Shown: positions 25,229 to 33,638, counted from the first letter of the stretch. The stretch is 64,000 nucleotides of DNA from Paenibacillus sp. FSL R10-2734 (GCF_037963865.1 NZ_CP150170.1:3100001-3164000); one strand, 5' to 3'. Notes: generated by a model from the sequence alone, not told the origin. Numbers and translations: made by a program.

Positions 25229-25705
25229 ATAGAAGTTTATCAAGTAAGGCGCCCGTCGTTAATACCGCTGCTGGTAGGTATCAGTATGCTAATGGGTATT
25301 CAAGTATTTCAAATTTATAACCTGAACTATCGCTATACAGATAGCGACGATTTAGTGCTTTCTTGTTTACTTTATGGTCAGGCTATTCTTTGTCTGATTG
25401 TCGCAATTGTATTGATCTACAGAATATTTACGATTCAAAGGTTGGTTGAAATTCAAATTCATCCGGATGCTATATTAATAGAAGATCTAAGAATTGAAGC
25501 AAAGCGGATTAATAATATTTATATAAAAGGATATTTTAGTCCTGTAGTTGGGATTAGACCTAAAGTGAATAAATTTGTTCCATATACTTTATGTTTTAAT
25601 TTTCTTACACAAAAAGATGAAGATGAAGTGATGAAACAGTTAAAAGCTTGGGCAGAACGAAATCAGATCGAAGTAAACTATAAAAATTTTTCGAGATGGC
25701 TATAA
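25229..25705 (+). CDS. Two-helix membrane protein, paralogue 2 with no standard start codon
   Basis: A tandem paralogue of the preceding gene. Homology begins at GAAGTTTATCAAGTA (25232), matching the codons for GVYEV in paralogue 1. It starts right behind AAAGGAGGGGG (25212-25222) at spacing typical of a start codon, but the triplet there is ATA (25229). The first standard ATG in frame is 25286, inside the first membrane helix. The reading frame has no stop between 25229 and 25705. Either translation starts at AUA, or the ATG was lost. The cytosolic part (LVEIQIHPDAILIEDLRIEAKRINNIYIKGYF) is intact, so the gene is probably recent or still in use. Confidence 0.6.
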   Translation: MEVYQVRRPSLIPLLVGISMLMGIQVFQIYNLNYRYTDSDDLVLSCLLYGQAILCLIVAIVLIYRIFTIQRLVEIQIHPDAILIEDLRIEAKRINNIYIKGYFSPVVGIRPKVNKFVPYTLCFNFLTQKDEDEVMKQLKAWAERNQIEVNYKNFSRWL

Positions 25706-25759
25706 GCAGGCGTGATGGTAGCAAAGGGATGTTCCAAAAGCACATAACTTTCATTACAT

Positions 25760-26284
25760 TTGTGCATTGATAAACAACGCAAAGAACGCTCAGATAATAA
25801 TCCGGGATTCCCATCCTTTGAAGATATTTCTGATTGGGCGGCGAAGTTTGAACTGTACGAGGATTTCTTGAAAGCGGTATTTGGGACTTTATTTAGTGAA
25901 GAGCATTATAAACCGATGGTCGAGCCTACTGGTTTTAGAAAACATATTGCGGTACTACAATACATAGAGAAGGATGAGTTCTTCTATACGCTGACTTCTA
26001 TACGACAATACAGTAATGCTAGTGTTATCACACTAAGTATGGATTGGGATATTACCACTGAACTATATATTAATAAGCCTAATCATTTTGAGCTACATAT
26101 AGAGGAATCGTATGACTGTCGAATGACGAATGGCGGAAGTTCATCCGGACATGCAGCTTATAACTACGTAGTATCCCGGCCACTACCGGACGATATCTCC
26201 GGCATTAAATTAGTGTTCAAGGAATTTAGTGTACCGTTAAAGAACGATGGGACAGGCAATGGAATTGTTTTTAGGCTAGAATAA
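25760..26284 (+). CDS. Hypothetical protein with unclear start
   Basis: An open frame of up to 174 residues from a TTG at 25760, with no ribosome binding site. The coding look becomes convincing from about FPSFEDISDWAAKFELYEDF onward (25807). It is soluble, with no membrane segment, and contains GGSSSGHAAYNYVVSRPLPDDI. No family is recognised. The N-terminus may be missing or frameshifted, since the reading frame begins just after a stop without a proper start. It precedes the APS kinase by 49 bp. Confidence 0.5.
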   Translation: MCIDKQRKERSDNNPGFPSFEDISDWAAKFELYEDFLKAVFGTLFSEEHYKPMVEPTGFRKHIAVLQYIEKDEFFYTLTSIRQYSNASVITLSMDWDITTELYINKPNHFELHIEESYDCRMTNGGSSSGHAAYNYVVSRPLPDDISGIKLVFKEFSVPLKNDGTGNGIVFRLE

Positions 26285-26333
26285 CGATCTAAAGAATTTC
26301 AACAATAGATTCTAGCAGGAAGAGGTATGTTCT

Positions 26334-26846
26334 ATGAATCAAATGATATGGCTAACTGGGCTATCGGGTTCAGGTAAATCAACACTTGCTGAGGAATTGA
26401 AAAATCACATTGAGAATTGCTACATTCTGGACGGAGATACACTGAGGAGGGGAATAAATCAGGATCTTCAATTCAGCGAAAAGGATCGATTGGAAGTAGG
26501 AAGAAGGATTGGTGAGATTGGGAAGATACTGCTTGATGCGAACCTGAATGTGATCGTCGCCTCGATCTCTCCATATCGCTCCACTCGTGACAAAGTCCGC
26601 ACTTTGATCGGAGATTCGTTCATGGAAGTATATGTTCAATGCCCTTTGGTAGTGTGTGAGGAGAGAGATCCGAAAGGACTCTATAAACAAGCTAGATCCG
26701 GACAATTCAAGCATTTCACGGGTATTGACTCTCCTTATGAAGAACCTATACACCCGGATGTGATTGTGGCGACAGATAAGTTTTCTATAGATGAATGCGT
26801 GTCGAAGATTCTTCAGCACACATCAGCTACGTCATCCAGAGAGTAG
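26334..26846 (+). CDS. cysC: Adenylylsulfate (APS) kinase-type P-loop kinase
   Basis: A 170-residue kinase matching CysC throughout. Walker A is GLSGSGKS (residues 9-16), followed by the APS-binding GDTLRRGINQDLQFSEKDRLEVGRRIGE segment. CEERDPKGLYKQARSGQFKHFTGIDSPYEEP is the family lid region. The reaction is APS + ATP to PAPS. No ATP sulfurylase, PAPS reductase or sulfotransferase is adjacent, so the pathway connection is elsewhere; sulfation or a standalone nucleotide kinase role is possible. The ATG sits 10 bp behind AGGAAGAGG. A strong terminator follows. Confidence 0.85.
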   Translation: MNQMIWLTGLSGSGKSTLAEELKNHIENCYILDGDTLRRGINQDLQFSEKDRLEVGRRIGEIGKILLDANLNVIVASISPYRSTRDKVRTLIGDSFMEVYVQCPLVVCEERDPKGLYKQARSGQFKHFTGIDSPYEEPIHPDVIVATDKFSIDECVSKILQHTSATSSRE

Positions 26847-26900
26847 CTGGAGGGGGCGTAAGGGATTTTCGCAAAGCTATCGAAATAAATTTGATAGAAA

Positions 26901-26938
26901 AGACGAGCGAACCAATCAACTGTTGCTCGTCTTTTTTT
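26901..26938 (+). terminator. Intrinsic terminator after APS kinase
   Basis: AGACGAGC (26901-26908) pairs with GCTCGTCT (26925-26932), followed by a run of T to 26938. Confidence 0.9.
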
Positions 26939-26993
26939 ATGTCCTGTTGCCAGTAACACTGCTAGAAAATAGTTATGCTAATATCATTGTAAA

Positions 26994-27008
26994 TGATAAT
27001 CATTATCA
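26994..27008 (+). promoter_or_regulatory. Fur box of the siderophore operon
   Basis: TGATAATCATTATCA is a perfect 7-1-7 Fur inverted repeat. It lies 61-75 bp ahead of the AraC-type start. A TTGTAA -35 candidate (26987-26992) and a TATATG -10 candidate (27009-27014) flank it, so Fur would block the promoter under iron-replete conditions. Confidence 0.88.
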
Positions 27009-27068
27009 TATATGATGGAGGTATAAATCTCTCCAGATGGAGTGAAAGAGAAGGGGGAGAGCAAGACG

Positions 27069-29048
27069 GTGACATTGAATGATCAAGCTTTGCTATGGAA
27101 TCAGGCATTCATCAAAATCATAGATGTACGACATACAAGAATGGAACAAGGCGAGGAGCTGCATGCGTACAGAATGCCCTCAAGCGCCTTCTTATATGTG
27201 ACTAGAGGTAGTGCACAGCTCCAGTTGGACGGCATCGCACACCACGTTAGCCGGTTTTCATTGCTCCATGGGGGTAAGGGTTTCTACCTTGATATTACGG
27301 CAGATGAACTGCTGGAATACTATATTATCCTGTATAAAGCGGTGCTAGCACTACCATCCCGTCAAGAAACGATCAAGCTGATGGAGCAACACAATCCGTT
27401 TCAAATGCAATATGTGTTCAAGCCCCATTACCCGATCTCCGTCTTCCATCATGTCACCTCCATGCGCAAGGAGTGGCATCGTTCGAATCTATTGGATAAG
27501 CTTCAAGTTAAAGCGATATTTTATCAAATGGTTTATGAAATACTAGAACAGATGGAACGCCAGAACGTCATAGCCGTTAAGCCTGATTTGGTGGCCCAAG
27601 CGGTACGTTATATTCATGAGCACTATCAGGAGCCGATTACGCTTGAGATACTGCTTGAACACCTTAGTTGCAGCTCTAGACAACTGCTGCGCGCCTTTAA
27701 GAAGCAAGTAAGAACAAGCCCGATCGATTATTTGATTCAATTACGGATGAGCAAAGCTAAGCAGTTGCTTCTTTCTACAGATTTCACTCTGAAGGAAATT
27801 GCCGAGAGTGTAGGCTATACCGATAGCTATTATTTCAGCCGTATCTTCAAGAAATACGAGGGTGTTTCTCCCACTAGCTTTAAAGAAGCTGCGTTGCAAC
27901 AGGAGCAACGTCGAAATAATCCATCCGTTGTGTTCAGATCTCCCATTGTTGTTAAAAGGCAGCAACGTTATATTGGTAATGAGTTTGAGAATCATTATCA
28001 ATATAAAAGAGAAGGGGAATTACCGATGTATCGTAAGTCAAAAACAACAATGGCAGCAACCTTATTATTTTGTTTCGCTCTCTTTCTGAGCGCATGCTCG
28101 ACAGGGGGAACGAATGTCACACCGACAAACAGTAGTACGTCTACTAGTAATGTAGCAACTTCTGCAAGTCCTGCTGCAAGCGCATCGACAGATGTAAGCA
28201 ATGACACAAGAGTGATTAAGCATGCGATGGGGGAAGAAACGCTCTCCGGCACCCCTGAACGTGTTGTCATATTGACCAATGAAGGAACAGAGGCACTATT
28301 GGCACTGGGCATCAAACCGGTCGGAGCTGTTCAGTCTTGGATTGGCGACCCTTGGTACGACCATATCAAGAACGACATGGAAGGCGTCACTGTTGTGGGA
28401 GACGAGCTTCAGCCGAATATTGAATTGATCGCGAGCCTCAAGCCGGATCTGATTATCGGTAATAAGGTCAGACAAGAGAAAATCTATGACCAATTAAAGC
28501 AGATAGCTCCGACGATATTCTCCGATGATCTGGCGGGAGATTGGAAAATCAATTTCAAGCTATACTCCGAAGCTTTGAACAAGCAGGACGAAGGAGTGCA
28601 AGCGATGGCGGACTTCGATAAACGTGTTGCGGAAGTCAAAGCGAAGCTCGGTAGCAAAGCAGACACGAAAGTATCTGTGGTCCGCTTCTCCGCGAAACAA
28701 GTGCGCATTTATCAGAAACAAACGTTCTCCGGCGTGCTCTTGAGTCAGTTAGGAATTGCACGGCCGGAGTCGCAGGATAAAGACTCCTTTATCGAAGTTA
28801 TGACCAAAGAGACGATCCCTAGTATGGACGGCGATGTGCTCTTCTACTTCGTGTCGGAGACTCCGGGCAAGGACGATGCATCGAAGGTCGTGGAGGAATG
28901 GAAAAAAGATCCTTTGTTCCAAAATTTGAACGTTGTTAAGAACAACAAGGTGATTCAAGTCGATGAAGCGATCTGGAACTCGGCAGGTGGATATGAAGCA
29001 GCCAATCTGCTGCTGGACGAACTCGTTAAATACTTTGATGTGAAATAA
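27069..29048 (+). CDS. AraC-type regulator fused in frame to a siderophore-binding lipoprotein
   Basis: One uninterrupted frame of 659 codons. Residues 1-275 form an AraC-type regulator: a cupin-like sensor, then two HTH motifs ending YTDSYYFSRIFKKYEGVSPTSFKEA. Residues 320-659 form a complete iron-siderophore binding lipoprotein with its own N-terminus (M-Y-R-K-S-K-T, lipobox LSAC near residue 343) and a class III binding fold (VVILTNEGTEALLALGIKPVGAV, IASLKPDLIIGNK). The linker translates a second Fur box and a ribosome binding site. B. subtilis Btr is a related AraC plus binding-domain fusion, but cytosolic. The GTG at 27069 is chosen for GGGGGAG 9 bp upstream; another GTG is at 27042. Possibly two products come from this frame. 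Confidence 0.85.
   Translation: MTLNDQALLWNQAFIKIIDVRHTRMEQGEELHAYRMPSSAFLYVTRGSAQLQLDGIAHHVSRFSLLHGGKGFYLDITADELLEYYIILYKAVLALPSRQETIKLMEQHNPFQMQYVFKPHYPISVFHHVTSMRKEWHRSNLLDKLQVKAIFYQMVYEILEQMERQNVIAVKPDLVAQAVRYIHEHYQEPITLEILLEHLSCSSRQLLRAFKKQVRTSPIDYLIQLRMSKAKQLLLSTDFTLKEIAESVGYTDSYYFSRIFKKYEGVSPTSFKEAALQQEQRRNNPSVVFRSPIVVKRQQRYIGNEFENHYQYKREGELPMYRKSKTTMAATLLFCFALFLSACSTGGTNVTPTNSSTSTSNVATSASPAASASTDVSNDTRVIKHAMGEETLSGTPERVVILTNEGTEALLALGIKPVGAVQSWIGDPWYDHIKNDMEGVTVVGDELQPNIELIASLKPDLIIGNKVRQEKIYDQLKQIAPTIFSDDLAGDWKINFKLYSEALNKQDEGVQAMADFDKRVAEVKAKLGSKADTKVSVVRFSAKQVRIYQKQTFSGVLLSQLGIARPESQDKDSFIEVMTKETIPSMDGDVLFYFVSETPGKDDASKVVEEWKKDPLFQNLNVVKNNKVIQVDEAIWNSAGGYEAANLLLDELVKYFDVK
27986..28000 (+). 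promoter_or_regulatory. Second Fur-box-like site inside the fused ORF
   Basis: TGAGAATCATTATCA differs from the perfect Fur palindrome at 26994 by one base. It lies 26 bp ahead of an internal ATG (28026) that has AGAAGGGG at 28010-28017 and begins a textbook lipoprotein signal peptide. A TTGGTA hexamer (27973) and TATCAA (27996) are 17 bp apart. This looks like a former or active intergenic promoter, now translated as a linker. Confidence 0.7.
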
Positions 29049-29064
29049 TAAAGGCGTATCGAAT

Positions 29065-29099
29065 CAACAAGCTGACGCTGTATTCGCGTCAGCTTGTTG
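29065..29099 (+). promoter_or_regulatory. Perfect 14-bp stem-loop between receptor and permease genes
   Basis: CAACAAGCTGACGC pairs exactly with GCGTCAGCTTGTTG across a 7-nt loop. No T-run follows, so it is more likely to stabilise the upstream mRNA end or slow downstream transcription than to terminate fully. It separates the abundant receptor from the permease genes. Confidence 0.75.
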
Positions 29100-29141
29100 A
29101 CGATTCTAGGACTGTCAATGAATAGGAGGCTCGGTGCGGAC

Positions 29142-30146
29142 GTGAATGGTTCTTTCCTAAGCAAGAGAAAGCTCGTCGGCCTAGTTGTCGGCGCGATTCT
29201 GCTACTAATTAGTATGTTATGCAGTGTATTGTATGGTCTTCATCACTTCGGGTTGAAAGATCTATGGCTGGCTTATAGTCAATTCAACGGTTCCAACGAA
29301 CATCTTATTCTGACGAGGGTTCGTGTTCCCCGAACCCTGATTGCGGCACTGGTGGGGGCAAGTTTAGCTGTAGCCGGGGCGATTATGCAGGTTCTGACAA
29401 GAAATCCGTTGGCTTCGCCCTCTGTCTTCGGTGTAAATGCGGGCGCTGTGCTATTTATTGTCATCGGGCTACTTGCATTCGGCTCCTCGTTAACGATGAG
29501 CGGTATGGTCTGGCTTGCTTTCGCAGGTGCGGTCGCAACATCGGTGGTCGTCTATATGCTTGGCTTGCAAGGAGGGGGATTCGAGCCGGTAAAGCTAACC
29601 TTGGCCGGCGCTTGCATGGCAGCTTTCGCTTCCTCTATTACTTCCGGCATTATTCTTATAAATAAGCAGTCATTGGAATCTGCCCTATTCTGGATGATAG
29701 GCTCTGTGGAAGGAAGAAATCTGGAGCATTTGCTGATGGTACTACCTTACATGGCAATAGGAATGACGATCTCACTACTACTCTCGGGCTCATTAAATAT
29801 TATGGCGATTGGAGACGATAGTGCGAAGAGCTTGGGACAGCGTCTGACGCTGGTCCGCGTGCTGTCGACTACGGCAATTGTACTATTAGCGGGAAGCTCG
29901 GTAGCAGCCGCTGGTCCGATTGCTTTCATCGGACTTATTGTCCCTCACTTATGCAGATACATCGTTGGGCATGATTTCAGATGGCTGCTTCCTTATACCG
30001 CATTAGTCGGCGCGATCCTTTTGGTGACTGCGGATTTAGCATCGCGTTTTATTCTGGAAGCTAAAGAAGTTCCGGTTGGCGTCGCAACGGCGATTATTGG
30101 AGTTCCCTTTCTGATCCATGTGGCAAGGAGGAAACAGCATGCTTAA
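29142..30146 (+). CDS. FecCD-family iron-siderophore permease, first subunit
   Basis: A permease of about 334 residues with some nine or ten membrane helices. It has the BtuC/FecCD signature RVPRTLIAALVGASLAVAGAIMQVLTRNPLASPSVFGVNAGA early and GPIAFIGLIVPHLCRYIVGHDFRWLLP late. The GTG at 29142 is preferred because AGGAGG lies 12 bp ahead; upstream ATGs at 29094 and 29118 lack a ribosome binding site, and 29094 lies in the stem-loop. It imports the ferric-siderophore captured by the upstream lipoprotein. It overlaps the second permease by 8 bp. Confidence 0.9.
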   Translation: MNGSFLSKRKLVGLVVGAILLLISMLCSVLYGLHHFGLKDLWLAYSQFNGSNEHLILTRVRVPRTLIAALVGASLAVAGAIMQVLTRNPLASPSVFGVNAGAVLFIVIGLLAFGSSLTMSGMVWLAFAGAVATSVVVYMLGLQGGGFEPVKLTLAGACMAAFASSITSGIILINKQSLESALFWMIGSVEGRNLEHLLMVLPYMAIGMTISLLLSGSLNIMAIGDDSAKSLGQRLTLVRVLSTTAIVLLAGSSVAAAGPIAFIGLIVPHLCRYIVGHDFRWLLPYTALVGAILLVTADLASRFILEAKEVPVGVATAIIGVPFLIHVARRKQHA

Positions 30147-31140
30147 ACCGCGTAGAGCGAAGTATACGATCTTGTTGTTTATAGGTTTAACTTGTGTCGT
30201 TGCTGCCTTGTCGCTGCTTAGTTTATCAGTTGGGGGAGTTAGCGTTCCGTTAAAGGAGGTATTTGCTTCACTTACCGGGCGAAACGCGGAAGCCAGCAAT
30301 CTGATCATCATGCAGTTCCGTCTACCTCGAATAACAGCCGCTATTCTTATTGGTGCAGCATTGGCTGTAGCCGGTGCGCTATTACAGGGCGTCATTCGCA
30401 ATCCGCTCGCTTCACCCGATCTTCTGGGTGTAACCGGGGGGGCGTCGGTAGCTGTGGTTGCCTTTATGACTTTTGTGACCGGTTACAGTATCCACTGGGT
30501 ACCGTTCATTGCCATCGGTGGCGCTTTGGTTGCGACCACCATTAATTATGTATTTGCTTGGAACAAAGGTGTATCGCCGTTTCGGCTGGTGCTGATCGGC
30601 ATTGGCATTTCTACCGCTATGGGTGCGCTCACTACGTTCCTGCTAATTAGCGGGCCTGCATATTTGGCCGCTCAAGTGCTGAATTGGATGACGGGAAGCA
30701 TCTACGGCACCAATTGGAGTTATATTGAAGTGCTGTGGCCGTGGGTAGCGATATTCATTCCTTTATCGCTGCTGCTCGCGAAGGAATTAAATGTGCAATC
30801 CTTAGGTGAGGATGTCGCTCGCGGGCTTGGAAGCAGGCTTCAGCTAAGCCGGATGATTCTCTTGTTTTATAGCGTTGCACTTGCCGGCGCTGCAGTTGGG
30901 GTAGCCGGGACGATATCGTTCATCGGATTGATGGCACCGCATATCGCCAGAATGCTTGTCGGAAATTCTTACAAGCTGATCATCCCCGTATCCGCGTTTA
31001 TAGGCGCGGTCATTCTACTGTTGGCGGATTTGGCAGGAAGAATGCTTTTTCAGCCGCTAGATGTTCCGGCAGGCGTATTCACAGCAGGCATTGGAGCTCC
31101 TTTTTTCATGTATCTGCTGTTTAAGCGCAAGAAGATTTAG
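30139..31140 (+). CDS. FecCD-family iron-siderophore permease, second subunit
   Basis: A 333-residue permease with the same fold and signatures (RLPRITAAILIGAALAVAGALLQGVIRNPLASPDLLGVTGGA and GTISFIGLMAPHIARMLVG). The ATG at 30139 follows AAGGAGGAAAC and overlaps the first permease by 8 bp, so the heterodimer is made in step. No ABC ATPase gene follows. As with B. subtilis FeuBC, which borrows YusV, the ATPase must be encoded elsewhere. Confidence 0.92.
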   Translation: MLKPRRAKYTILLFIGLTCVVAALSLLSLSVGGVSVPLKEVFASLTGRNAEASNLIIMQFRLPRITAAILIGAALAVAGALLQGVIRNPLASPDLLGVTGGASVAVVAFMTFVTGYSIHWVPFIAIGGALVATTINYVFAWNKGVSPFRLVLIGIGISTAMGALTTFLLISGPAYLAAQVLNWMTGSIYGTNWSYIEVLWPWVAIFIPLSLLLAKELNVQSLGEDVARGLGSRLQLSRMILLFYSVALAGAAVGVAGTISFIGLMAPHIARMLVGNSYKLIIPVSAFIGAVILLLADLAGRMLFQPLDVPAGVFTAGIGAPFFMYLLFKRKKI

Positions 31141-31180
31141 ATCTCCTTTCGAGGGGATTGAGAACAGAGAGAGGCAAAGA

Positions 31181-32242
31181 ATGACTCAGGCATTGGAGCT
31201 TTTTGACGTAACCATAATCGGTGGAGGGCCTGCGGGCTTGTATGCTGCCTTTTACAGTGGAATGCGCGATATGAAGACGAAGCTGATTGAGGCGAGAGAG
31301 GAGCTCGGAGGAAGGACGTTAATGTATCCGGAGAAGATCGTCTGGGATGTCGGGGGCATGGCTCCTGCTCGTGCCGCTCAACTGACAAAGCTCATGATCC
31401 AGCAAGCTCAAACCTTTGATCCGACCATTGTGCTAGGTCAACAAATTACCGGGTTGGAGAGATTGGCTGATGGCACGATGCGCATAACGTCTGCAACCGG
31501 AGAGCAGCATTGGAGTCGGACGCTGATTTTAGCCGTAGGCCATGGCGCACTGAAGCTTGCTAAACTTAACCTGCCCGGAGCGGAGAATTACGAAAAGGAA
31601 AATCTCCATTACACAATTACGGAATTGGCAGGCTTTCGCGATAAAAGAGTGTTAATCTCCGGAGGCGGGGATTCAGCTGTCGATTGGGCTAATGAACTAG
31701 TGGGAATCGCTTCATCGGTTACGCTTGTGCACCGCCGGGACCACTTTAATGGTCTAGAGCGGAATGTGAGGCAGATGAAGGCATCGGGCGTTCATGTTCT
31801 TGCACCATATGCCATTACGGATTTATACGGGAATGGCAGTCGCCTTGATGCTGTTTCAATCACTCCATTAAATGCGGACGGGGAATGGGCGGACGAGACA
31901 GAACAGGAGCGTATCGCGGTGGACGCCGTCTTGATTAATCATGGGCTACGCGGGGATCTAGGTCCTATTATAGATTGGGGATTAGCGAGAGAGGATTGGA
32001 ATTTTAATGCAGATGAGAAGCTGGCAACTAATCTTCCGGGTGTGTTCGTGGCTGGAGATACGGCAAATTACGGCAGCAAGCTGTATCTTATTGCTGGAGC
32101 TTTTACGGACGCGGCTTTAGCCGTGAATAGTGCAATGCTGTATATCAAGCCGGATGCGCCAACAAGAGCGCAGGTTTCTTCGCATAACAGTAAGTTTGAT
32201 GAGAAGAACAGGGCGTTCGATCTTGTAGAGGGACGAAGCTGA
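31181..32242 (+). CDS. FNR-type FAD-dependent reductase (YumC/YcgT-like), probable siderophore-linked reductase
   Basis: A 353-residue flavoprotein. FAD motif IIGGGPAGLYAAFYSG (residues 11-26), NADPH motif VLISGGGDSAVDWA (about 160-173) and a late FAD motif GVFVAGDTANY. It lacks the redox-active CxxC of thioredoxin reductase, so it belongs with the ferredoxin/flavodoxin-NADP reductases of the YumC type. The ATG at 31181 is behind GAGAGGCAAAG; the frame is open further upstream inside the permease gene. Its position as the last gene of a Fur-boxed operon suggests it reduces iron released from the siderophore, directly or through a small carrier. Confidence 0.88.
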   Translation: MTQALELFDVTIIGGGPAGLYAAFYSGMRDMKTKLIEAREELGGRTLMYPEKIVWDVGGMAPARAAQLTKLMIQQAQTFDPTIVLGQQITGLERLADGTMRITSATGEQHWSRTLILAVGHGALKLAKLNLPGAENYEKENLHYTITELAGFRDKRVLISGGGDSAVDWANELVGIASSVTLVHRRDHFNGLERNVRQMKASGVHVLAPYAITDLYGNGSRLDAVSITPLNADGEWADETEQERIAVDAVLINHGLRGDLGPIIDWGLAREDWNFNADEKLATNLPGVFVAGDTANYGSKLYLIAGAFTDAALAVNSAMLYIKPDAPTRAQVSSHNSKFDEKNRAFDLVEGRS

Positions 32243-32350
32243 AGGAAGGGATTTATACTATTTTCCTTATAGTTTAAGCTTGTAGAATCTGCTAATGTCT
32301 ATGTATCTCTACCTGTCTATCCTTCTAATTAATGATCGGAGGTGCTATAC

Positions 32351-33130
32351 ATGAACGCATTAAAAAATAAAATAGCAATCGTTACTGGTGCCAGCAGATC
32401 CACAGGAATCGGTACAGCAATATGCCGTTCTCTTGCAAGCCAGGGGGTAGATATTTTCTTTACGCATTGGCATCCTTTTGATGAAGCAGAAGGGAATGGT
32501 GGAGAAAAGGAATGGCCAGAGCAACTTTGTGCAGAACTGAAAAGCATGGGAGTCAGGGCAAGTCATATGGAAGCGGATTTTGCCAATCCTGAAATCTCGA
32601 TAAATATTATGGATCAGGTAGAAGAGTCATTAGGAAATGCTTCGATTTTGATTAACAATGCGGCTTATTGCGTGCCCACGAATTATCAGAATCTGAGTAT
32701 CACTTCGTTAGATCAACACTATGTAGTGAACAATCGTGGAACGGTTTTACTCAGCACTGAGTTTGCCAGAAGGTTTGAAAAGAATCATTCAAAGGGGACG
32801 GCGGGTAGAATTATCTTCATGGTGTCAAAAGGGCCCGATCCTGATAACTTGGCGTATATAATGACAAAGGGTGCATTAATTGGTTTGATCGAACCTCTTT
32901 CGGTTGGTTTAGCTCCGCTAAATATCACAGTTAATGGTTTTGATCCGGGCCCTACGGATTCTGGTTGGATAACGGATGAGATGAAAACTCATTTTTTGCC
33001 TATGTTTCCAATGGGAAGAATCGGCTTGCCAGAAGATGCAGCTAAAGGAATTAGTTTCTTAGCGAGTGATGATTCACAGTGGATTACGGGTCAAGTGATA
33101 AAATCTGAGGGTGGATTTCTTGGGAAATAA
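32351..33130 (+). CDS. Short-chain dehydrogenase/reductase
   Basis: A 259-residue SDR. The Rossmann motif is TGASRSTGIGTAI, followed by NNAAY and a YxxxK motif in YIMTKGA (about residues 175-181). The C-terminal MGRIGLPEDAAKGISFLASDDSQWITGQVIKSEGGF is typical of FabG-like SDRs. The glycine pattern is slightly unusual, with a Ser-Thr insertion in the phosphate loop. The ATG at 32351 lies 8 bp behind CGGAGG. It may form a unit with the following GNAT gene, 29 bp on. The substrate is unknown. Confidence 0.88.
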   Translation: MNALKNKIAIVTGASRSTGIGTAICRSLASQGVDIFFTHWHPFDEAEGNGGEKEWPEQLCAELKSMGVRASHMEADFANPEISINIMDQVEESLGNASILINNAAYCVPTNYQNLSITSLDQHYVVNNRGTVLLSTEFARRFEKNHSKGTAGRIIFMVSKGPDPDNLAYIMTKGALIGLIEPLSVGLAPLNITVNGFDPGPTDSGWITDEMKTHFLPMFPMGRIGLPEDAAKGISFLASDDSQWITGQVIKSEGGFLGK

Positions 33131-33159
33131 TAAATAATTATTTGGAATGAGTGAAATGA

Positions 33160-33588
33160 ATGATTCCCAATGTAAGGTTGGCAACGATAAGCGATGCAGA
33201 GGCGTTGTCTAAACTGAATTTTGAGTTCAATGGTGGAGACAAGCGTCCAGTATCAGAAATCATCAAGTGCTTAAATAGCAATAATGAATGTGTTGCAGTG
33301 GCAACCTTAATGAACGAAGTGATTGGCTTTGGATGTGCTCAAAGTTTCAAATCATTTTGTTATAATGAAGCTTACGGTGAAATTACTGAAATGTATGTTA
33401 AAAAATCTGCTCGAAGGAACGGTGTTGCTACTTCTCTGATTTCTTTTCTGGAAAATCAACTCCATTCACGTGGAGTCAAATCAATTAAGATTTTGACAGG
33501 AAGAGATAACAACTCAGCCATTAAAGTGTATGAACTAAGCGGGTATGTAATGGATGATGAAGTAATGCTAATGAAAGAGCTTGAATAA
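33160..33588 (+). CDS. GNAT family N-acetyltransferase
   Basis: A 142-residue acetyltransferase. EITEMYVKKSARRNGVATSLISFLE (about 82-106) gives beta4 and the acetyl-CoA loop R-x-x-G-V-A; ILTGRDNNSAIKVYELSGYV is the C-terminal motif. It is similar to aminoglycoside 6'-acetyltransferase-like and general GNATs; the substrate cannot be told. There are two start candidates a few codons apart and the ribosome binding site is weak. A hairpin follows the stop. Confidence 0.85.
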   Translation: MIPNVRLATISDAEALSKLNFEFNGGDKRPVSEIIKCLNSNNECVAVATLMNEVIGFGCAQSFKSFCYNEAYGEITEMYVKKSARRNGVATSLISFLENQLHSRGVKSIKILTGRDNNSAIKVYELSGYVMDDEVMLMKELE

Positions 33589-33597
33589 TGAACAAAG

Positions 33598-33633
33598 ATA
33601 AACCGCTACTTCAAGATGCAAGTAACGGTTTAT
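33598..33633. terminator. Hairpin between convergent GNAT and VOC genes
   Basis: ATAAACCGCTACTT pairs with AAGTAACGGTTTAT with one mismatch over an 8-nt loop. T-tracts on both sides are weak. It may act for both converging genes. Confidence 0.55.
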
Positions 33634-33638
33634 ACTTG

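Noticed and set aside
26850..27041. Riboswitch upstream of the siderophore operon
   Set aside because: The region is explained by the APS kinase terminator and a Fur box; I see no conserved riboswitch core.
31061..31180. N-terminal extension of the FNR-type reductase
   Set aside because: The extension overlaps the permease gene, lacks a ribosome binding site and would put 40 non-family residues ahead of the FAD-binding strand.
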